The position numbers and the translations under genes were made by a program. Under the pieces are notes generated by a model, which saw only the letters and a list, made by a program, of their open reading frames with translations, was not told where the DNA came from and searched no databases. From Paludifilum halophilum (GTDB taxonomy: Bacteria > Bacillota > Bacilli > Thermoactinomycetales > DSM-45169): DNA of 64,000 nt. Numbering within the stretch: position 1 is the stretch's first letter; every line of letters starts with the position of its first letter. Positions 22,696 to 31,789 of the stretch are shown piece after piece. Location: the NCBI RefSeq assembly GCF_002245355.1, contig NZ_NOWF01000007.1, positions 62,001 to 126,000 of the forward strand, in the 5' to 3' direction.

Positions 22696-24759
22696 TTACT
22701 CCCCGTTGATGGCCTCCTGCAACTCGACCAAGGATGTGACCGGGCTCCGACAAGCATAGTTCCGGCAGATATAGGCAGTCGCCCGTCCGTCAATGGGTCG
22801 TTGCTCCGCCGTGAACGGAACCAGCCGAGTGATTTCATCCGCTTTCCCCTCCGGCCGGAACAATATTACCGCCTCCGGCAGAAAGTCCGACTGAACCCTT
22901 CTCAGCATACTTTGGGTTGCCTCATCCCCCTCAGGGCCGGCGATCACGATCTCCTTGGAAGGGCCGGCGGCAAACTGAAACGCCGTTAAAAAGAAGGAAA
23001 ACGCCATCGGCGCCTGTTGGACCGAACCGGCAAAGGCCTTCAGTTGCCGATCCGCTTTCTTTCCCCACTCCGGATCTCCAGTGATCCGGGCCAAGCGCAT
23101 CAGGTTGAGGGCGGCGACGGAGTTACCGGAAGGAGTGGCTCCGTCGTACACTTCCTTGGTCCGGGTCAGAAGCTCTTCCGCATCCTTTCCATAGAAGTAA
23201 AGCCCGCCCTCTTCTTTGTCGCCGAAGAGTTCCAGCATCTCTTCACTCAGCCGGATCGCTTCCTTCAGGTTCTCCGGTTGAAAGGTGGCTTCATAAAGTT
23301 CGATCAGCCCCCAGGTAAGAAAGGCGTAATCGTCCACATACCCGAGGATGGCCGCCTCCCCGTCCCGGTAGCGGGCCAATAGACGACCGTCGGAACGGCG
23401 CAGTTCCCGGAGAATCCATTCAACCGCCTTTTCCGCCGCCTCAGCGTAGATTTCCTCCCCCAACACCCGGGCTCCTTTGGCCAGAGCGGCGATCATCAGT
23501 CCGTTCCAGGAAGTGAGAACCTTGTCGTCCTTATGGGGATGGATACGCTCTTCCCTCGCCTCGAACAGCTTTTGTCGGGACTCCTCCAGCTTGTCCCGTA
23601 GCTCCTCTTCCGACAATCGGTGCCGGGAAGCGATTGAAGTCAGGGAACCCTGGATTCGGTTGGGAATACTCTTTCCTTCGAAATTCCCTTTCGGTGTGAT
23701 GTCGTAGCTGTCGCAAAAAAGGGAACCCTCTTCATCTCCCAAGACTTTTTTGACTTCCTCCGGGGTCCATACATAAAACTTCCCTTCCACCCCTTCGGAA
23801 TCCGCATCTTCAGCGGAGTAAAATCCCCCTTCCGGCGAAGTCATATCCCGCAGCACATAGCTGAAAATCTCCCGAGCCACCCGGGCATATACCTCTTGAT
23901 TTGTCACCTGGTAAGCCTCCAGGTAGACATAAGCCAACAGGGCATTATCGTAAAGCATCTTCTCGAAATGAGGGACCAGCCACTTCTCATCCACGGAATA
24001 CCGGGCAAATCCGTACCCGATATGATCATAGATCCCTCCCCGGTGCATGGCATCCAGGGTTTTCTCCACCATCTCCAACGCCTTGGTTTCCTTTTCCTGC
24101 TTCCAATACCGCAACAGGAACAGAAAGTCGTGGGGGCGGGGAAACTTAGGTGCCCCGCCGAACCCGCCGTACTCGGAATCAAAGGAAGAGGCGAAATGCC
24201 GGTAAGCCTGTTCCAGGACCTCGTGATTCAACTCCCCGGCCTGTGTTACCTTTAACTGCGTCTGGACCGCGTGGGTGATCTTTTCCCCGACATCCAGCAC
24301 CTTCCACCGATCATCCTTCCACGCCTGGGCGATTCGTTCCAGGACTTCCATCAATCCGTTATGCCCGTACATCGACGTTTTGGGAAAATACGTCCCGGCG
24401 AAAAAAGGTTTTTTCTCCGGGGTCATGATGATCGTCAACGGCCATCCCCCATGCCCCGTCAACGCCTGACAAACACTCATGTAAATATGGTCCACATCCG
24501 GCCGCTCCTCCCGATCCACCTTGATCGAGACAAACCACCGGTTCAACAGATGGGCCACTTCTTCATCCTCGAAGGATTCCCGCTCCATCACATGACACCA
24601 ATGGCAGGTGGAATAACCGATGGAGAGAAAAATGGGCTTGTCCTCATTCCTGGCCTTTTCAAAAGCCTCTTCGCTCCAGGAATACCAGTCCACTGGGTTA
24701 TAGGCATGCTGAAGCAAATAGGGGGATTTTTCCTTGATCAAACGATTAGGTTCGCTCAT
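22696..24759 (-). CDS. YyaL-like thioredoxin-domain protein (DUF255)
   Basis: About 687 residues. The N-terminal thioredoxin-like DUF255 domain has [20 protein letters not shown] and [20 protein letters not shown] with the CHWCH active site near residue 54, then [20 protein letters not shown]. The large C-terminal alpha/alpha barrel resembles N-acylglucosamine epimerase-like folds ([57 protein letters not shown]). The family is widespread and its function unknown. The ATG at 24757-24759 has GGAGG 7 bases upstream; an adjacent ATG and an upstream frame to 24795 are less likely. Confidence 0.88.
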   Translation of the reverse strand: MSEPNRLIKEKSPYLLQHAYNPVDWYSWSEEAFEKARNEDKPIFLSIGYSTCHWCHVMERESFEDEEVAHLLNRWFVSIKVDREERPDVDHIYMSVCQALTGHGGWPLTIIMTPEKKPFFAGTYFPKTSMYGHNGLMEVLERIAQAWKDDRWKVLDVGEKITHAVQTQLKVTQAGELNHEVLEQAYRHFASSFDSEYGGFGGAPKFPRPHDFLFLLRYWKQEKETKALEMVEKTLDAMHRGGIYDHIGYGFARYSVDEKWLVPHFEKMLYDNALLAYVYLEAYQVTNQEVYARVAREIFSYVLRDMTSPEGGFYSAEDADSEGVEGKFYVWTPEEVKKVLGDEEGSLFCDSYDITPKGNFEGKSIPNRIQGSLTSIASRHRLSEEELRDKLEESRQKLFEAREERIHPHKDDKVLTSWNGLMIAALAKGARVLGEEIYAEAAEKAVEWILRELRRSDGRLLARYRDGEAAILGYVDDYAFLTWGLIELYEATFQPENLKEAIRLSEEMLELFGDKEEGGLYFYGKDAEELLTRTKEVYDGATPSGNSVAALNLMRLARITGDPEWGKKADRQLKAFAGSVQQAPMAFSFFLTAFQFAAGPSKEIVIAGPEGDEATQSMLRRVQSDFLPEAVILFRPEGKADEITRLVPFTAEQRPIDGRATAYICRNYACRSPVTSLVELQEAINGE

Positions 24760-24845
24760 CATCCCACCTCCTGTACTGTCGATACATCGTATCACAGTAC
24801 AGTCTAACCAAAAAGCGCTTCCGACCCATCTTCCCTAAGGTAAGA

Positions 24846-24873
24846 AACCGCGCCTTTCGGGGCGCGGTTTCTT
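24846..24873. terminator. Terminator between adhA and yyaL-like gene
   Basis: AAACCGCGCC pairs with GGCGCGGTTT around a TTTCG loop. It would terminate adhA on the minus strand. Confidence 0.75.
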
Positions 24874-24899
24874 CCTATGTGACACCACGGGTGCTTGAT

Positions 24900-25946
24900 T
24901 TAAGCGGTCATCGTGCTAATGTCGATCACGAATCGATACCTTACGTCGGAAGCCAATACCCGCTCGTAGGCCTCGTCGATCTGGTCGGCCGAGATGACCT
25001 CGATCTCGGAGCCGATGTTGTGTTCGGCGCAGAAGTCCAGCATTTCCTGGGTCTCACGGATGCCGCCGATCAACGAACCGGCGTACGACCGGCGCCCGCC
25101 TATGAGAGAGAACACGTTGAGGGACATCGGCTCCGCAGGAGCCCCGACGTTAACCAACGTGCCGTCCAGAGCCAGCAACGAGAGGTAGGCATTGACGTCG
25201 AGCTTTGCGCTCACCGTGTTAATGATCAGGTCAAAGGTACCGGCAAGCTTCTCAAATGTTTCCGGATCGCTTGTGGCATAGTAGTGATCGGCACCGAGAC
25301 GCAGACCGTCCTCTTTCTTCCGCAGTGTTTGGGACAGGACGGTAACCTCGGCACCCATAGCATGCGCGATCTTAACGGCCATGTGACCGAGTCCGCCGAG
25401 ACCGACGACCGCCACCTTCTTGCCGGGACCGGCTTTCCAGCGGTTCAGCGGCGAGTATGTCGTGATACCGGCACACAACAGCGGTGCGGCGACGTCGAGA
25501 CTGATTCCCTCAGGGATCCGGAGGACGAAGTCCTCTTCCACGACAATGTGGGTGGAGTAGCCGCCCTGGGTGCGCTGGCCGTATTTATCGATGTCGGCGT
25601 AAGTCATAGTGCTTCCCTTGAGACAGTACTGCTCCTCGCCTTTGCGGCAGTTTTCGCATTCACCGCAGGAGTCGACCATGCAGCCGACACCGACCCGGTC
25701 ACCGACGGTGAACTTCGTGACCTTGGAGCCGACCTCGGTAACAATTCCGGCGATCTCGTGGCCGGGAACGATGGGATATTGTTCCTGACGCCATTCGCTG
25801 CGAGCAGTGTGAATGTCCGAATGACAGATACCGGCGTACTTGATCTCGATCAGAACGTCATGAGGTTCGAGGTCACGACGGTCGATCGTGGTCGCTTTGA
25901 ACGGATCGCTCGGACCATAGACGGCACGTGCGTTAGCAGTAATCAA
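24900..25946 (-). CDS. adhA: Zinc-dependent alcohol/aldehyde dehydrogenase AdhA
   Basis: About 348 residues, medium-chain zinc dehydrogenase of the cinnamyl-alcohol-dehydrogenase type. Catalytic zinc ligands are in [16 protein letters not shown] (Cys near 38) and [14 protein letters not shown] (His/Glu near 60). The structural zinc loop has four Cys ([15 protein letters not shown], about 93-107). The NADP-binding [20 protein letters not shown] is near residue 175. It closely resembles Bacillus AdhA, which reduces toxic aldehydes such as methylglyoxal and formaldehyde. The TTG at 25944-25946 lies 8 bases after GGAGG; a TTG two codons upstream is the alternative. It is controlled by the adjacent AdhR. 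Confidence 0.88.
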   Translation of the reverse strand: MITANARAVYGPSDPFKATTIDRRDLEPHDVLIEIKYAGICHSDIHTARSEWRQEQYPIVPGHEIAGIVTEVGSKVTKFTVGDRVGVGCMVDSCGECENCRKGEEQYCLKGSTMTYADIDKYGQRTQGGYSTHIVVEEDFVLRIPEGISLDVAAPLLCAGITTYSPLNRWKAGPGKKVAVVGLGGLGHMAVKIAHAMGAEVTVLSQTLRKKEDGLRLGADHYYATSDPETFEKLAGTFDLIINTVSAKLDVNAYLSLLALDGTLVNVGAPAEPMSLNVFSLIGGRRSYAGSLIGGIRETQEMLDFCAEHNIGSEIEVISADQIDEAYERVLASDVRYRFVIDISTMTA

Positions 25947-25987
25947 TGACAAAACCTCCTCGATGTTTTACAACGATGATATGGAAA

Positions 25988-26018
25988 AGTGTATAACCTG
26001 GAGTCAACTCCAAGTCAA
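25988..26018 (-). promoter_or_regulatory. AdhR-type promoter of adhA
   Basis: On the minus strand TTGACT (26013-26018) and TACACT (25988-25993) are 19 bases apart. The dyad TGGAGTTGACTCCAGG occupies the spacer. An over-long 19-bp spacer with a central dyad is the hallmark of promoters activated by MerR-family proteins. Confidence 0.82.
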
Positions 26019-26194
26019 CACGAGATTTTATACACACCCATTGCCAGACCGACCTATGCTTCACGGGAACCCAAACAGCGGCAATGTCAGATACAAAAGC
26101 AGTGATACAAAAAAGAAGCCTACGGTCATGAGAATCAAACTTCGTCCATAGGCGTACTGCGCTTCACTTCTCCTCAGGTGAAAGATGTTGCACT

Positions 26195-26584
26195 TTAAAC
26201 CTCCTCCGGTTTTTTCAGTGTTTGTTCTGCTTTCACCACTTTCTCTTCATAACTTGCAATTTTATACTCCAGGCGCTCCAACGTTTCCTGCATGTCTTCC
26301 ATTCTTTTCAGAAGTTGCTTGCGCTGCTCGATCAAGATTTCTTTTCTTGCCTCCATGGTTTCATCACCCTGTTGAAACAGCCTGACATACTCAATCAATA
26401 CGTCAATCGGAAGACCTGCACTTCGCATGCATTTGATAAATTCGATCCACCTGCAGTCTTCTTCCGAATAATCCCTGATTCCGCTTTGATTGCGGTTCAC
26501 TCGGGGAAGCAGACCGATGCGTTCATAATAGCGGAGGGTATCCTGGGAAATATCCAATTTTTCGCTGACCTCTGCAATCATCAT
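26195..26584 (-). CDS. adhR: MerR-family regulator AdhR
   Basis: 129 residues. The N-terminal winged helix is IAEVSEKLDISQDTLRYYER, then GLLPRVNRNQSGIRDYSEED; a coiled-coil dimerisation helix (KEILIEQRKQLLKRMEDMQE) follows. One Cys lies in the DNA-binding part and one in FIKCMRSAGLP (residue about 52), matching the conserved Cys of AdhR-type aldehyde sensors. The ATG at 26584 has GGAGGT 8 bases upstream. Identical-type operators lie before its own gene and before adhA. Confidence 0.88.
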   Translation of the reverse strand: MMIAEVSEKLDISQDTLRYYERIGLLPRVNRNQSGIRDYSEEDCRWIEFIKCMRSAGLPIDVLIEYVRLFQQGDETMEARKEILIEQRKQLLKRMEDMQETLERLEYKIASYEEKVVKAEQTLKKPEEV

Positions 26585-26609
26585 GCAGTTTCACCTCCCG
26601 ATATCCGAC

Positions 26610-26640
26610 ATTATCACACTTGGAGTTAACTCCAAGTCAA
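26610..26640 (-). promoter_or_regulatory. AdhR-type autoregulated promoter
   Basis: TTGACT (26635-26640) and GATAAT (26610-26615) on the minus strand are again 19 bases apart. The perfect 20-bp palindrome ACTTGGAGTTAACTCCAAGT (26618-26637) covers the spacer. Confidence 0.85.
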
Positions 26641-26700
26641 GAGGATCCGATGCCCCCCACCCGTGACTTTCGCTCACGCCCTCTGTGCGCAGGTGTGAAG

Positions 26701-26950
26701 CGTTCCAAAGCGGTTCGTTCTTATCAAGGCAATCACAAAATTACCTTGACCGGCACCCCGCTGAAAAACCGCCTGAGCGTATTGTGGGCCATGTTCACAA
26801 AATCATCACGAAGGGACCATTGAAGAAAAAATCGATGAGATGCTGGAACGAAAACAATTACTTCACGATGACATCACCACCGACACCTGCTGGATCACAA
26901 GGGTCTCCATTGACCAATGGAGATCGTTGATGACGTTGGGATATAATTGA
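26701..26950 (+). pseudogene. SNF2-family helicase remnant
   Basis: The first part encodes KAVRSYQGNHKITLTGTPLK, then NRLSVLWAMF, the motif III region of SNF2 helicases. It jumps directly to HKIITKG and, after a one-base frameshift, TIEEKIDEMLERKQLLHDDI, then WITRVSIDQWRSLM, the C-terminal tail that normally lies about 300 residues later. So there is a large internal deletion, a frameshift and no start. The stop is at 26948-26950. Confidence 0.75.
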
Positions 26951-26989
26951 TGGACATGACGAAAAAAGCAAAGGAGAAGGTGGAGCGTC

Positions 26990-27334
26990 ATGAAGATTCA
27001 TGGAACGGAAGTACGGGGAGTGGGGATGGATCGTAAAACCCGCTGTTACCACTATCATGGGGCTCATGATGTGATCGCGCTGAAATTCAAGTGTTGCGGC
27101 ATCTATTATCCCTGTTATAAATGTCATCAAGCGTGCGCCGACCACTCGGTTGAAGTCTGGCCCAAAAGTGCTTTTCATGAAAAAGCGGTTTTATGCGGTC
27201 AATGCGGCACGGAATTAACCATCGCGCAGTATCTGAACAGCGGATCGCAATGCCCGGCTTGCCGGGTGGATTTCAATCCCGGATGCCGCAATCATTCCCC
27301 CCTTTATTTCGAGGGAACGAGTCGCCATAAATGA
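26990..27334 (+). CDS. CHY-type zinc finger protein
   Basis: 114 residues. The CHY motif appears as KTRCYHYHGAHDVIALKFKCCGIYYPC (Cys/His ligands), then YKCHQACADHSVEVW. A second Cys cluster follows: VLCGQCGTELTIAQYL, CPACRVDFNPGCRNH. In total about a dozen Cys/His could bind three zinc ions. Bacterial CHY proteins are small and uncharacterised. GTGGAG is 6 bases before the ATG. Stands alone. Confidence 0.85.
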   Translation: MKIHGTEVRGVGMDRKTRCYHYHGAHDVIALKFKCCGIYYPCYKCHQACADHSVEVWPKSAFHEKAVLCGQCGTELTIAQYLNSGSQCPACRVDFNPGCRNHSPLYFEGTSRHK

Positions 27335-27359
27335 ATGGAAAGGAAAAAGAAACCAAATA

Positions 27360-27384
27360 GGCGAGCCCCGTAGCAGGGATCGCC
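27360..27384 (-). terminator. Terminator of the first P450 gene
   Basis: GGCGA-CCC against GGG-TCGCC (imperfect stem, 27360-27384), followed on the minus strand by TATTTGGTTTC. Confidence 0.5.
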
Positions 27385-27397
27385 CGTTTCATTGTTG

Positions 27398-28654
27398 TTA
27401 AAAAGCGACGGGAAGTGCGGCTAACCCTTGTGAGGACAGAGTGAAATGCCAGGTGACGCTCTCACAGGGGATGCGAAGCCGAAGGTTGGGCATGCGCCTC
27501 AGCAGGGTGGTGAACGCGATGTCTCCTTCCACACGGGCCAGCGGAGCCCCCAAACACATATGGATTCCATGGCCGAAAGCGAGATGACGATGCATTGTAC
27601 GCGTAATATCCAGCTCCTCCGGCTGCGTAAAGTGGCGTTCGTCCCGATTGGCTGATTTCAGCACGGGAATGACCACATCCCCCTTCTTGATCGGCTGCCC
27701 GGCGAGCTCGATATCTTCCGTGTCCATACGCGGTCCCGCGATGGTGGCGGGACCGTTGAAGCGCAACAGTTCTTCGACAGCCGAAGGAACCAGACTGAGA
27801 TCGGCTTTAAGCTTCTCCAATTGCTCGGGATGATCCAGCAACATCAAGGTGCCGGTGGCGATCAGGTTGGAGGTGGTCTCATGGCCGGCAAAGATCAACA
27901 ACGTGATCATCGAGAGCAGCTCGTCTTCACTGAGCCGATCCCCCTCCTCTTCGATGGCGATTAACTGGCTGATCAAGTCATCAGCAGGATGTTGGCGTTT
28001 ATCGGCTACAAGCTGTGCGGTGTATTCACCGAAGGCTCGCATGTGCTCGGCGACCCCCGGCTCCCGTCTTCCCAGGCCCAGACCACGCGCGATCGCATCA
28101 GACCAGACCTGAATCTGTGCCCGGTCTGCTCGAGGCACCCCGAGCATGTCACAAATGACGTTGATCGGTAAAGGATAGGCATAGTCCTTAACGAGGTCCA
28201 TCTCGCCTTGATCTTGCACCCGGTCGAGCAATTCGTCCGCAATCTCCTGCACACGGGGTCGTAAGCTTTCCATATATCGGGGCGTGAAGGCTTTAGACAC
28301 CAGCCTGCGCAACCGCCGATGATCGGGATCATCGACAGAAAGCATGGATTTTCCGTTGAAGAAGACAGGGGGAGCCGATGGATCAGCATCGACGGAGAAG
28401 GTTTGCCGGATGTCGCTGTTGCCATCGACGGCGTTCAGATCTACAGTAAAACGGGTATGGTCTTTGAGTACCTGCATCGCCTCTTCCATACGCGTGACCA
28501 TCCAGGCTTGACGATCCGTTTCACCCATCGGAAACGGGATCGGAATAACAGATCCCGTCGCCCGCATCTGTGCGAATAACGGAAATGGGTTTTCGCCGTT
28601 GTCACCGCTGAATAGGCCGAATGCTGCTTTCCCTATCTGCTCCGAAGAATTCAT
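27398..28654 (-). CDS. Cytochrome P450 (CYP107-like)
   Basis: 418 residues, soluble bacterial class I P450. The I-helix is LLIFAGHETTSNLIA (AGHETT, residue about 247), the ExxR of the K-helix is in VEELLRFNGPA, and the haem loop FGHGIHMCLGAPLAR holds the thiolate Cys near residue 362. These enzymes hydroxylate small molecules using ferredoxin/ferredoxin reductase; none is encoded nearby. The ATG at 28654 follows GGGAGG by about 5 bases. It is downstream of a second P450 in the same orientation, 114 bases away; a half copy of the PadR palindrome (GCATATGTTA, 28701-28710) lies between them. Confidence 0.88.
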   Translation of the reverse strand: MNSSEQIGKAAFGLFSGDNGENPFPLFAQMRATGSVIPIPFPMGETDRQAWMVTRMEEAMQVLKDHTRFTVDLNAVDGNSDIRQTFSVDADPSAPPVFFNGKSMLSVDDPDHRRLRRLVSKAFTPRYMESLRPRVQEIADELLDRVQDQGEMDLVKDYAYPLPINVICDMLGVPRADRAQIQVWSDAIARGLGLGRREPGVAEHMRAFGEYTAQLVADKRQHPADDLISQLIAIEEEGDRLSEDELLSMITLLIFAGHETTSNLIATGTLMLLDHPEQLEKLKADLSLVPSAVEELLRFNGPATIAGPRMDTEDIELAGQPIKKGDVVIPVLKSANRDERHFTQPEELDITRTMHRHLAFGHGIHMCLGAPLARVEGDIAFTTLLRRMPNLRLRIPCESVTWHFTLSSQGLAALPVAF

Positions 28655-28768
28655 GAAGACCTCCCTTTCTCACAGGTGCTTTACTGGGTCTTTCACTGCT
28701 GCATATGTTAAGCCGCTCTCAGCTTGTTCATTCATTCCGTCGAACCATTTCCTCCCGGTTATTGTGTT

Positions 28769-29980
28769 TCATGCCCTTTCCACCCGAACGGGGAAGCTTT
28801 TGAGGGATTGGCCCACTGCCGAATCAACCAAATGTTCGGTCACTTCAAACCCCTCCACTAAACCGATATCGGCAAACCGTTTCACAAAAGTGGTCAGCGC
28901 AATGTTCGCTTCCTTTCGGGCGAGCGGAGCACCCAAACAGAAATGCGGTCCGGCTCCAAATGCAAGATGCTTATGATTGCCCGGACGATGAATGTCAAAC
29001 TCCTCCGCATCATGAAACTGGGATTCATCCCGATTCGCGGCACCGATCCACGCCACGACCATTTGCCCTTTCTTCATCGTGTGACCAAAGATATCCGTAT
29101 CTTGGGCCACTTTACGATCAATGGCCGCCGGGAAACGATACCGTAAAACTTCCTCGGTCAGCTGGGGAACCAATGACATGTCGGCCCGCAACTCCCGATA
29201 AACACCCGGTTGATCCACCAACATGGAGTAAAACATATTGGAAAGGAGCATCGTCGTGGTCTCATTTCCCGCACCGAGCAGTCCGATGCCGTTCAGGACC
29301 ACTTCTTTATCGTTCAACCGTTCACCCTCAAGCTCCGCTTGGATCAAATCGGAGAGGATGTCATCGGCGGGATGCTTCCGCTTTTCCTGCACGATGGGAT
29401 ACAAATATTCACAAAAATCCTCCATGGTCTGCGCTTTCCTCTCAGCGATGTCATGGTACGCGTCCTTGGCGTAGGGAAGAAAGAGAATGTCCGACCAGAA
29501 TTTGATTTGGCTCCGGTCTTTGGAAGGAACGCCCAACAATTCCGCGATGACGGTCACCGGCAGGGGGATTGCCAACTCCTTTACGATATCCACAGTCTCC
29601 CGACCTTCCATATCCGTGAGTAATTCGTCAACGATGGCTTGAATGCGAGGCTCCCATTCCTTCAGGTTGCGGGGAGTGAACGCTTTGGCGAGAAGGGCGC
29701 GTCGCTTTCGATGTTCCGGCGGATCGGAACTGTTGACGTTGCTACGGTTATCGTTTCGGGGAACGGGAATCAAACTTCGCTCTTTTTTATTGGAAAATAA
29801 CTGATGGTCGAACAACACACGCTTTGCGTGTTCATACAAAAAGACATTCCAGACCCCTTGTTCGGTATCATAATAGACCGGACTGTTCTCTCTCATTTCT
29901 TTATACCAGGCAAATGGTTCCCATTGCGCCTGTCTGGACCGAAGCTTCGATATTTCATGCTGGAGGATCGTTTTTTCCAT
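28769..29980 (-). CDS. Cytochrome P450 (YjiB/CYP109-like)
   Basis: About 403 residues. The I-helix LLGAGNETTTMLLSNMF has Asn in place of His before the conserved ETT (AGNETT), as in several CYP109/CYP107 members. ExxR is in TEEVLRYRFPA and the haem loop is FGAGPHFCLGAPLARKEANI. The SDPPEHRKRRALLAKAFTPR segment is the C-helix substrate/haem region. The ATG at 29978-29980 is preferred over a GTG eight codons upstream, which has no ribosome site. The divergent PadR regulator and a 27-bp palindrome upstream predict repression lifted by a ligand. Confidence 0.86.
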   Translation of the reverse strand: MEKTILQHEISKLRSRQAQWEPFAWYKEMRENSPVYYDTEQGVWNVFLYEHAKRVLFDHQLFSNKKERSLIPVPRNDNRSNVNSSDPPEHRKRRALLAKAFTPRNLKEWEPRIQAIVDELLTDMEGRETVDIVKELAIPLPVTVIAELLGVPSKDRSQIKFWSDILFLPYAKDAYHDIAERKAQTMEDFCEYLYPIVQEKRKHPADDILSDLIQAELEGERLNDKEVVLNGIGLLGAGNETTTMLLSNMFYSMLVDQPGVYRELRADMSLVPQLTEEVLRYRFPAAIDRKVAQDTDIFGHTMKKGQMVVAWIGAANRDESQFHDAEEFDIHRPGNHKHLAFGAGPHFCLGAPLARKEANIALTTFVKRFADIGLVEGFEVTEHLVDSAVGQSLKSFPVRVERA

Positions 29981-30013
29981 GGGCTTATGACAACCCCTTC
30001 CCACAGGATAAAC

Positions 30014-30040
30014 TTACATATGTTATTTTAACATATGTAA
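30014..30040. promoter_or_regulatory. PadR-type operator
   Basis: Perfect palindrome TTACATATGTTA-TTT-TAACATATGTAA between the P450 and PadR genes. It contains the ATGT/ACAT half-sites typical of PadR proteins and would control both directions. Confidence 0.82.
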
Positions 30041-30086
30041 AAAGAATCGAAACGCCTTTCACAAAATTGCAATCAAGGTGATGCCA

Positions 30087-30644
30087 ATGTACATCGAGAT
30101 CATCATATTGGGACAATTGCTGTCAGGTCCCAAACACGGTTATGAGATCAAGAAAAATATCCAAGAGGCTCTCGGAGAGACGGTTAAAATCAATAATAAT
30201 ATGTTGTATCCCGCATTGCGCCGTTTTTTGGAGATGGGTGCCATATCCAAAGAAGTCGTTGAGTCTGAAGGGAAACCCAACCGCCACGTCTACCTTTTGA
30301 CGGAAGCAGGAGAAAAGATTTTCAGTGACATCATCCGCGATTTCTCAAGCAAACTGGCTGGCAACCAAATGGAATTCCTGATGCGGGTGGCGCTGTTTGA
30401 CCGGTTGGAACCGGCCACGCAACAAGAAATCCTGCAAAAGAGACGGGAAGTGTTGGAAGACAGGTTGGAACATTATCACCATATCGGAGACACCCATCCC
30501 GATAAACCCTTTGTAAAAGAGATCATTCGATTTCAAAAAGATCAGGTCGAACACGAATTGGAATGGATTGAGCGCTTGAAACAACAAGTGCAAAATACCG
30601 GCGAAAAAATAAGGGAGGATACGGATCGCCCTCCCGTCGAGTAG
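30087..30644 (+). CDS. PadR-family regulator
   Basis: About 185 residues. The N-terminal winged helix MYIEIIILGQLLSGPKHGYE, then NNNMLYPALRRFLEMGAISK and SEGKPNRHVYLLTEAGEKIF (beta wing) is characteristic of PadR. The C-terminal helical domain (residues 90-180) dimerises. PadR proteins are ligand-responsive repressors. Of three possible starts, ATG 30087 has AAGGTG 6 bases upstream. It is divergent from two P450 genes with a palindromic operator between. The inducer is unknown. Confidence 0.86.
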   Translation: MYIEIIILGQLLSGPKHGYEIKKNIQEALGETVKINNNMLYPALRRFLEMGAISKEVVESEGKPNRHVYLLTEAGEKIFSDIIRDFSSKLAGNQMEFLMRVALFDRLEPATQQEILQKRREVLEDRLEHYHHIGDTHPDKPFVKEIIRFQKDQVEHELEWIERLKQQVQNTGEKIREDTDRPPVE

Positions 30645-30698
30645 GAAGGGTGACTAACTCTCCATCCTTTCACACCACCACATGAACCGTTCAGCGAA

Positions 30699-30941
30699 AT
30701 GTTCAATATTTCGCAGATACCGTATTATGGTCACCCTTACGCACCCGACATGATGAAGAATCACGTCTTGTTTACAGTGGAACCTTGGGTGCAATACGGC
30801 CTACGGGAAGCGAAGTATACATCATTTTCCCATGCCATGCGGGAAGTGGCGGCCATTGCTTATCTGATTGGCCGGGGATAAGATCCCAAAAGGGCCTATC
30901 GGTTGGTGGAATCATGGGAGATAAATGAACGGTTTTATTAA
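30699..30941 (+). pseudogene. Small conserved-looking ORF broken by a stop
   Basis: The frame reads ISQIPYYGHPYAPDMMKNHV, then LFTVEPWVQYGLREAKYTSF, AMREVAAIAYLIGRG, then TAA (30879-30881). It resumes in the same frame as DPKRAYRLVESWEINERFY before a second TAA at 30939. The even amino-acid character across the stop suggests one former protein of about 80 residues. No strong ribosome site precedes the ATG. I do not recognise the family. Confidence 0.5.
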
Positions 30942-31004
30942 AGGGGATAGGTGGAGCAGACTTCGGCAGCCTGTATCGGAGAAAAAACCCGGGTTAATCA
31001 ACAA

Positions 31005-31034
31005 GTTGACGTCTGCATGCTGCCAGACGTCAAC
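31005..31034. terminator. Terminator of the bacitracin-type ABC operon
   Basis: Perfect 11-bp stem GTTGACGTCTG / CAGACGTCAAC. On the minus strand TTGTTGATT follows, 12 bases beyond the permease stop. Confidence 0.75.
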
Positions 31035-31045
31035 TTTCTCAAAAG

Positions 31046-31789
31046 TTAATGAATATCGGCTTTATTGAAGTAAACGAGGGTCGTAAAAAATCCAATGAAA
31101 GAAGTAGCCATAATCGTGAGATAAGAATAAGTGGGGGGATACTCCGGAAAAAAGCTACTGGTTGCAATCACTTGTACTGCGGACCAGGGAAATAAAGCAC
31201 TGTATTCCGTTCCAAAAATCATCAAGTTGACCATCGTAATGATAATGGTAAATACGATCGTAGTCACGTAACTTTTAAACAAATAAGTGACCAGAATCAT
31301 GGGGGGAGTAAGGAGCCATAGAAGGATCCCGCTCGTAACAAATTGGTTGAATGATTCCACCAATAAGTTCGTACTCCAACCTTCAAACGGGCCTACGAGT
31401 CCAAATATATAGGTCCATCCGCAAGAAATCAAAGTCAATGCCATGATCCAAAGGGCTAACAATGCCCACTTGCTTAAAATAAGACCCATTCTCGATACAG
31501 GAATGGTTAAGAGGTTTTTTAATGTACCCTCTGCATATTCCCGATGAAATAGATAGGCCGCAATCACCCCATATAGAGGAACTCCGATCAATAAAACACA
31601 ATACAAATGGGTTTCGGAGAAGAATTCATCTATTTGGAGAGGTGAATAGGGCAATTTGGCTTTTTTCGTTAAAGACGCGATAAAGCTTATGAAGGGAGCT
31701 GCCGACGCTCCAAAGATACTGATTAAAAACATATGTGACCGTTTAAGCTTTAAGAGTTCCATATATAGCAGGTTAACCAATCGTACCAC
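31046..31789 (-). CDS. ABC-2 permease of bacitracin/lantibiotic type (BcrB-like)
   Basis: 247 residues with six hydrophobic segments. It starts with the MELLKLKRSHMFLISIFGA motif that opens BcrB/lantibiotic-immunity permeases, and has REYAEGTLKNLLTIPVSRMG in the coupling loop after helix 2. It pairs with the ATPase, whose frame it overlaps by 17 bases. Such pairs remove bacitracin or lantibiotics from the membrane. It belongs to an operon-like set with a two-component system and BcrC-type phosphatase. Confidence 0.82.
   Translation of the reverse strand: MVRLVNLLYMELLKLKRSHMFLISIFGASAAPFISFIASLTKKAKLPYSPLQIDEFFSETHLYCVLLIGVPLYGVIAAYLFHREYAEGTLKNLLTIPVSRMGLILSKWALLALWIMALTLISCGWTYIFGLVGPFEGWSTNLLVESFNQFVTSGILLWLLTPPMILVTYLFKSYVTTIVFTIIITMVNLMIFGTEYSALFPWSAVQVIATSSFFPEYPPTYSYLTIMATSFIGFFTTLVYFNKADIH

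Noticed and set aside
24879-25949. 356-residue plus-strand ORF
   Set aside because: Antisense to adhA, whose zinc ligands and operator are unmistakable.
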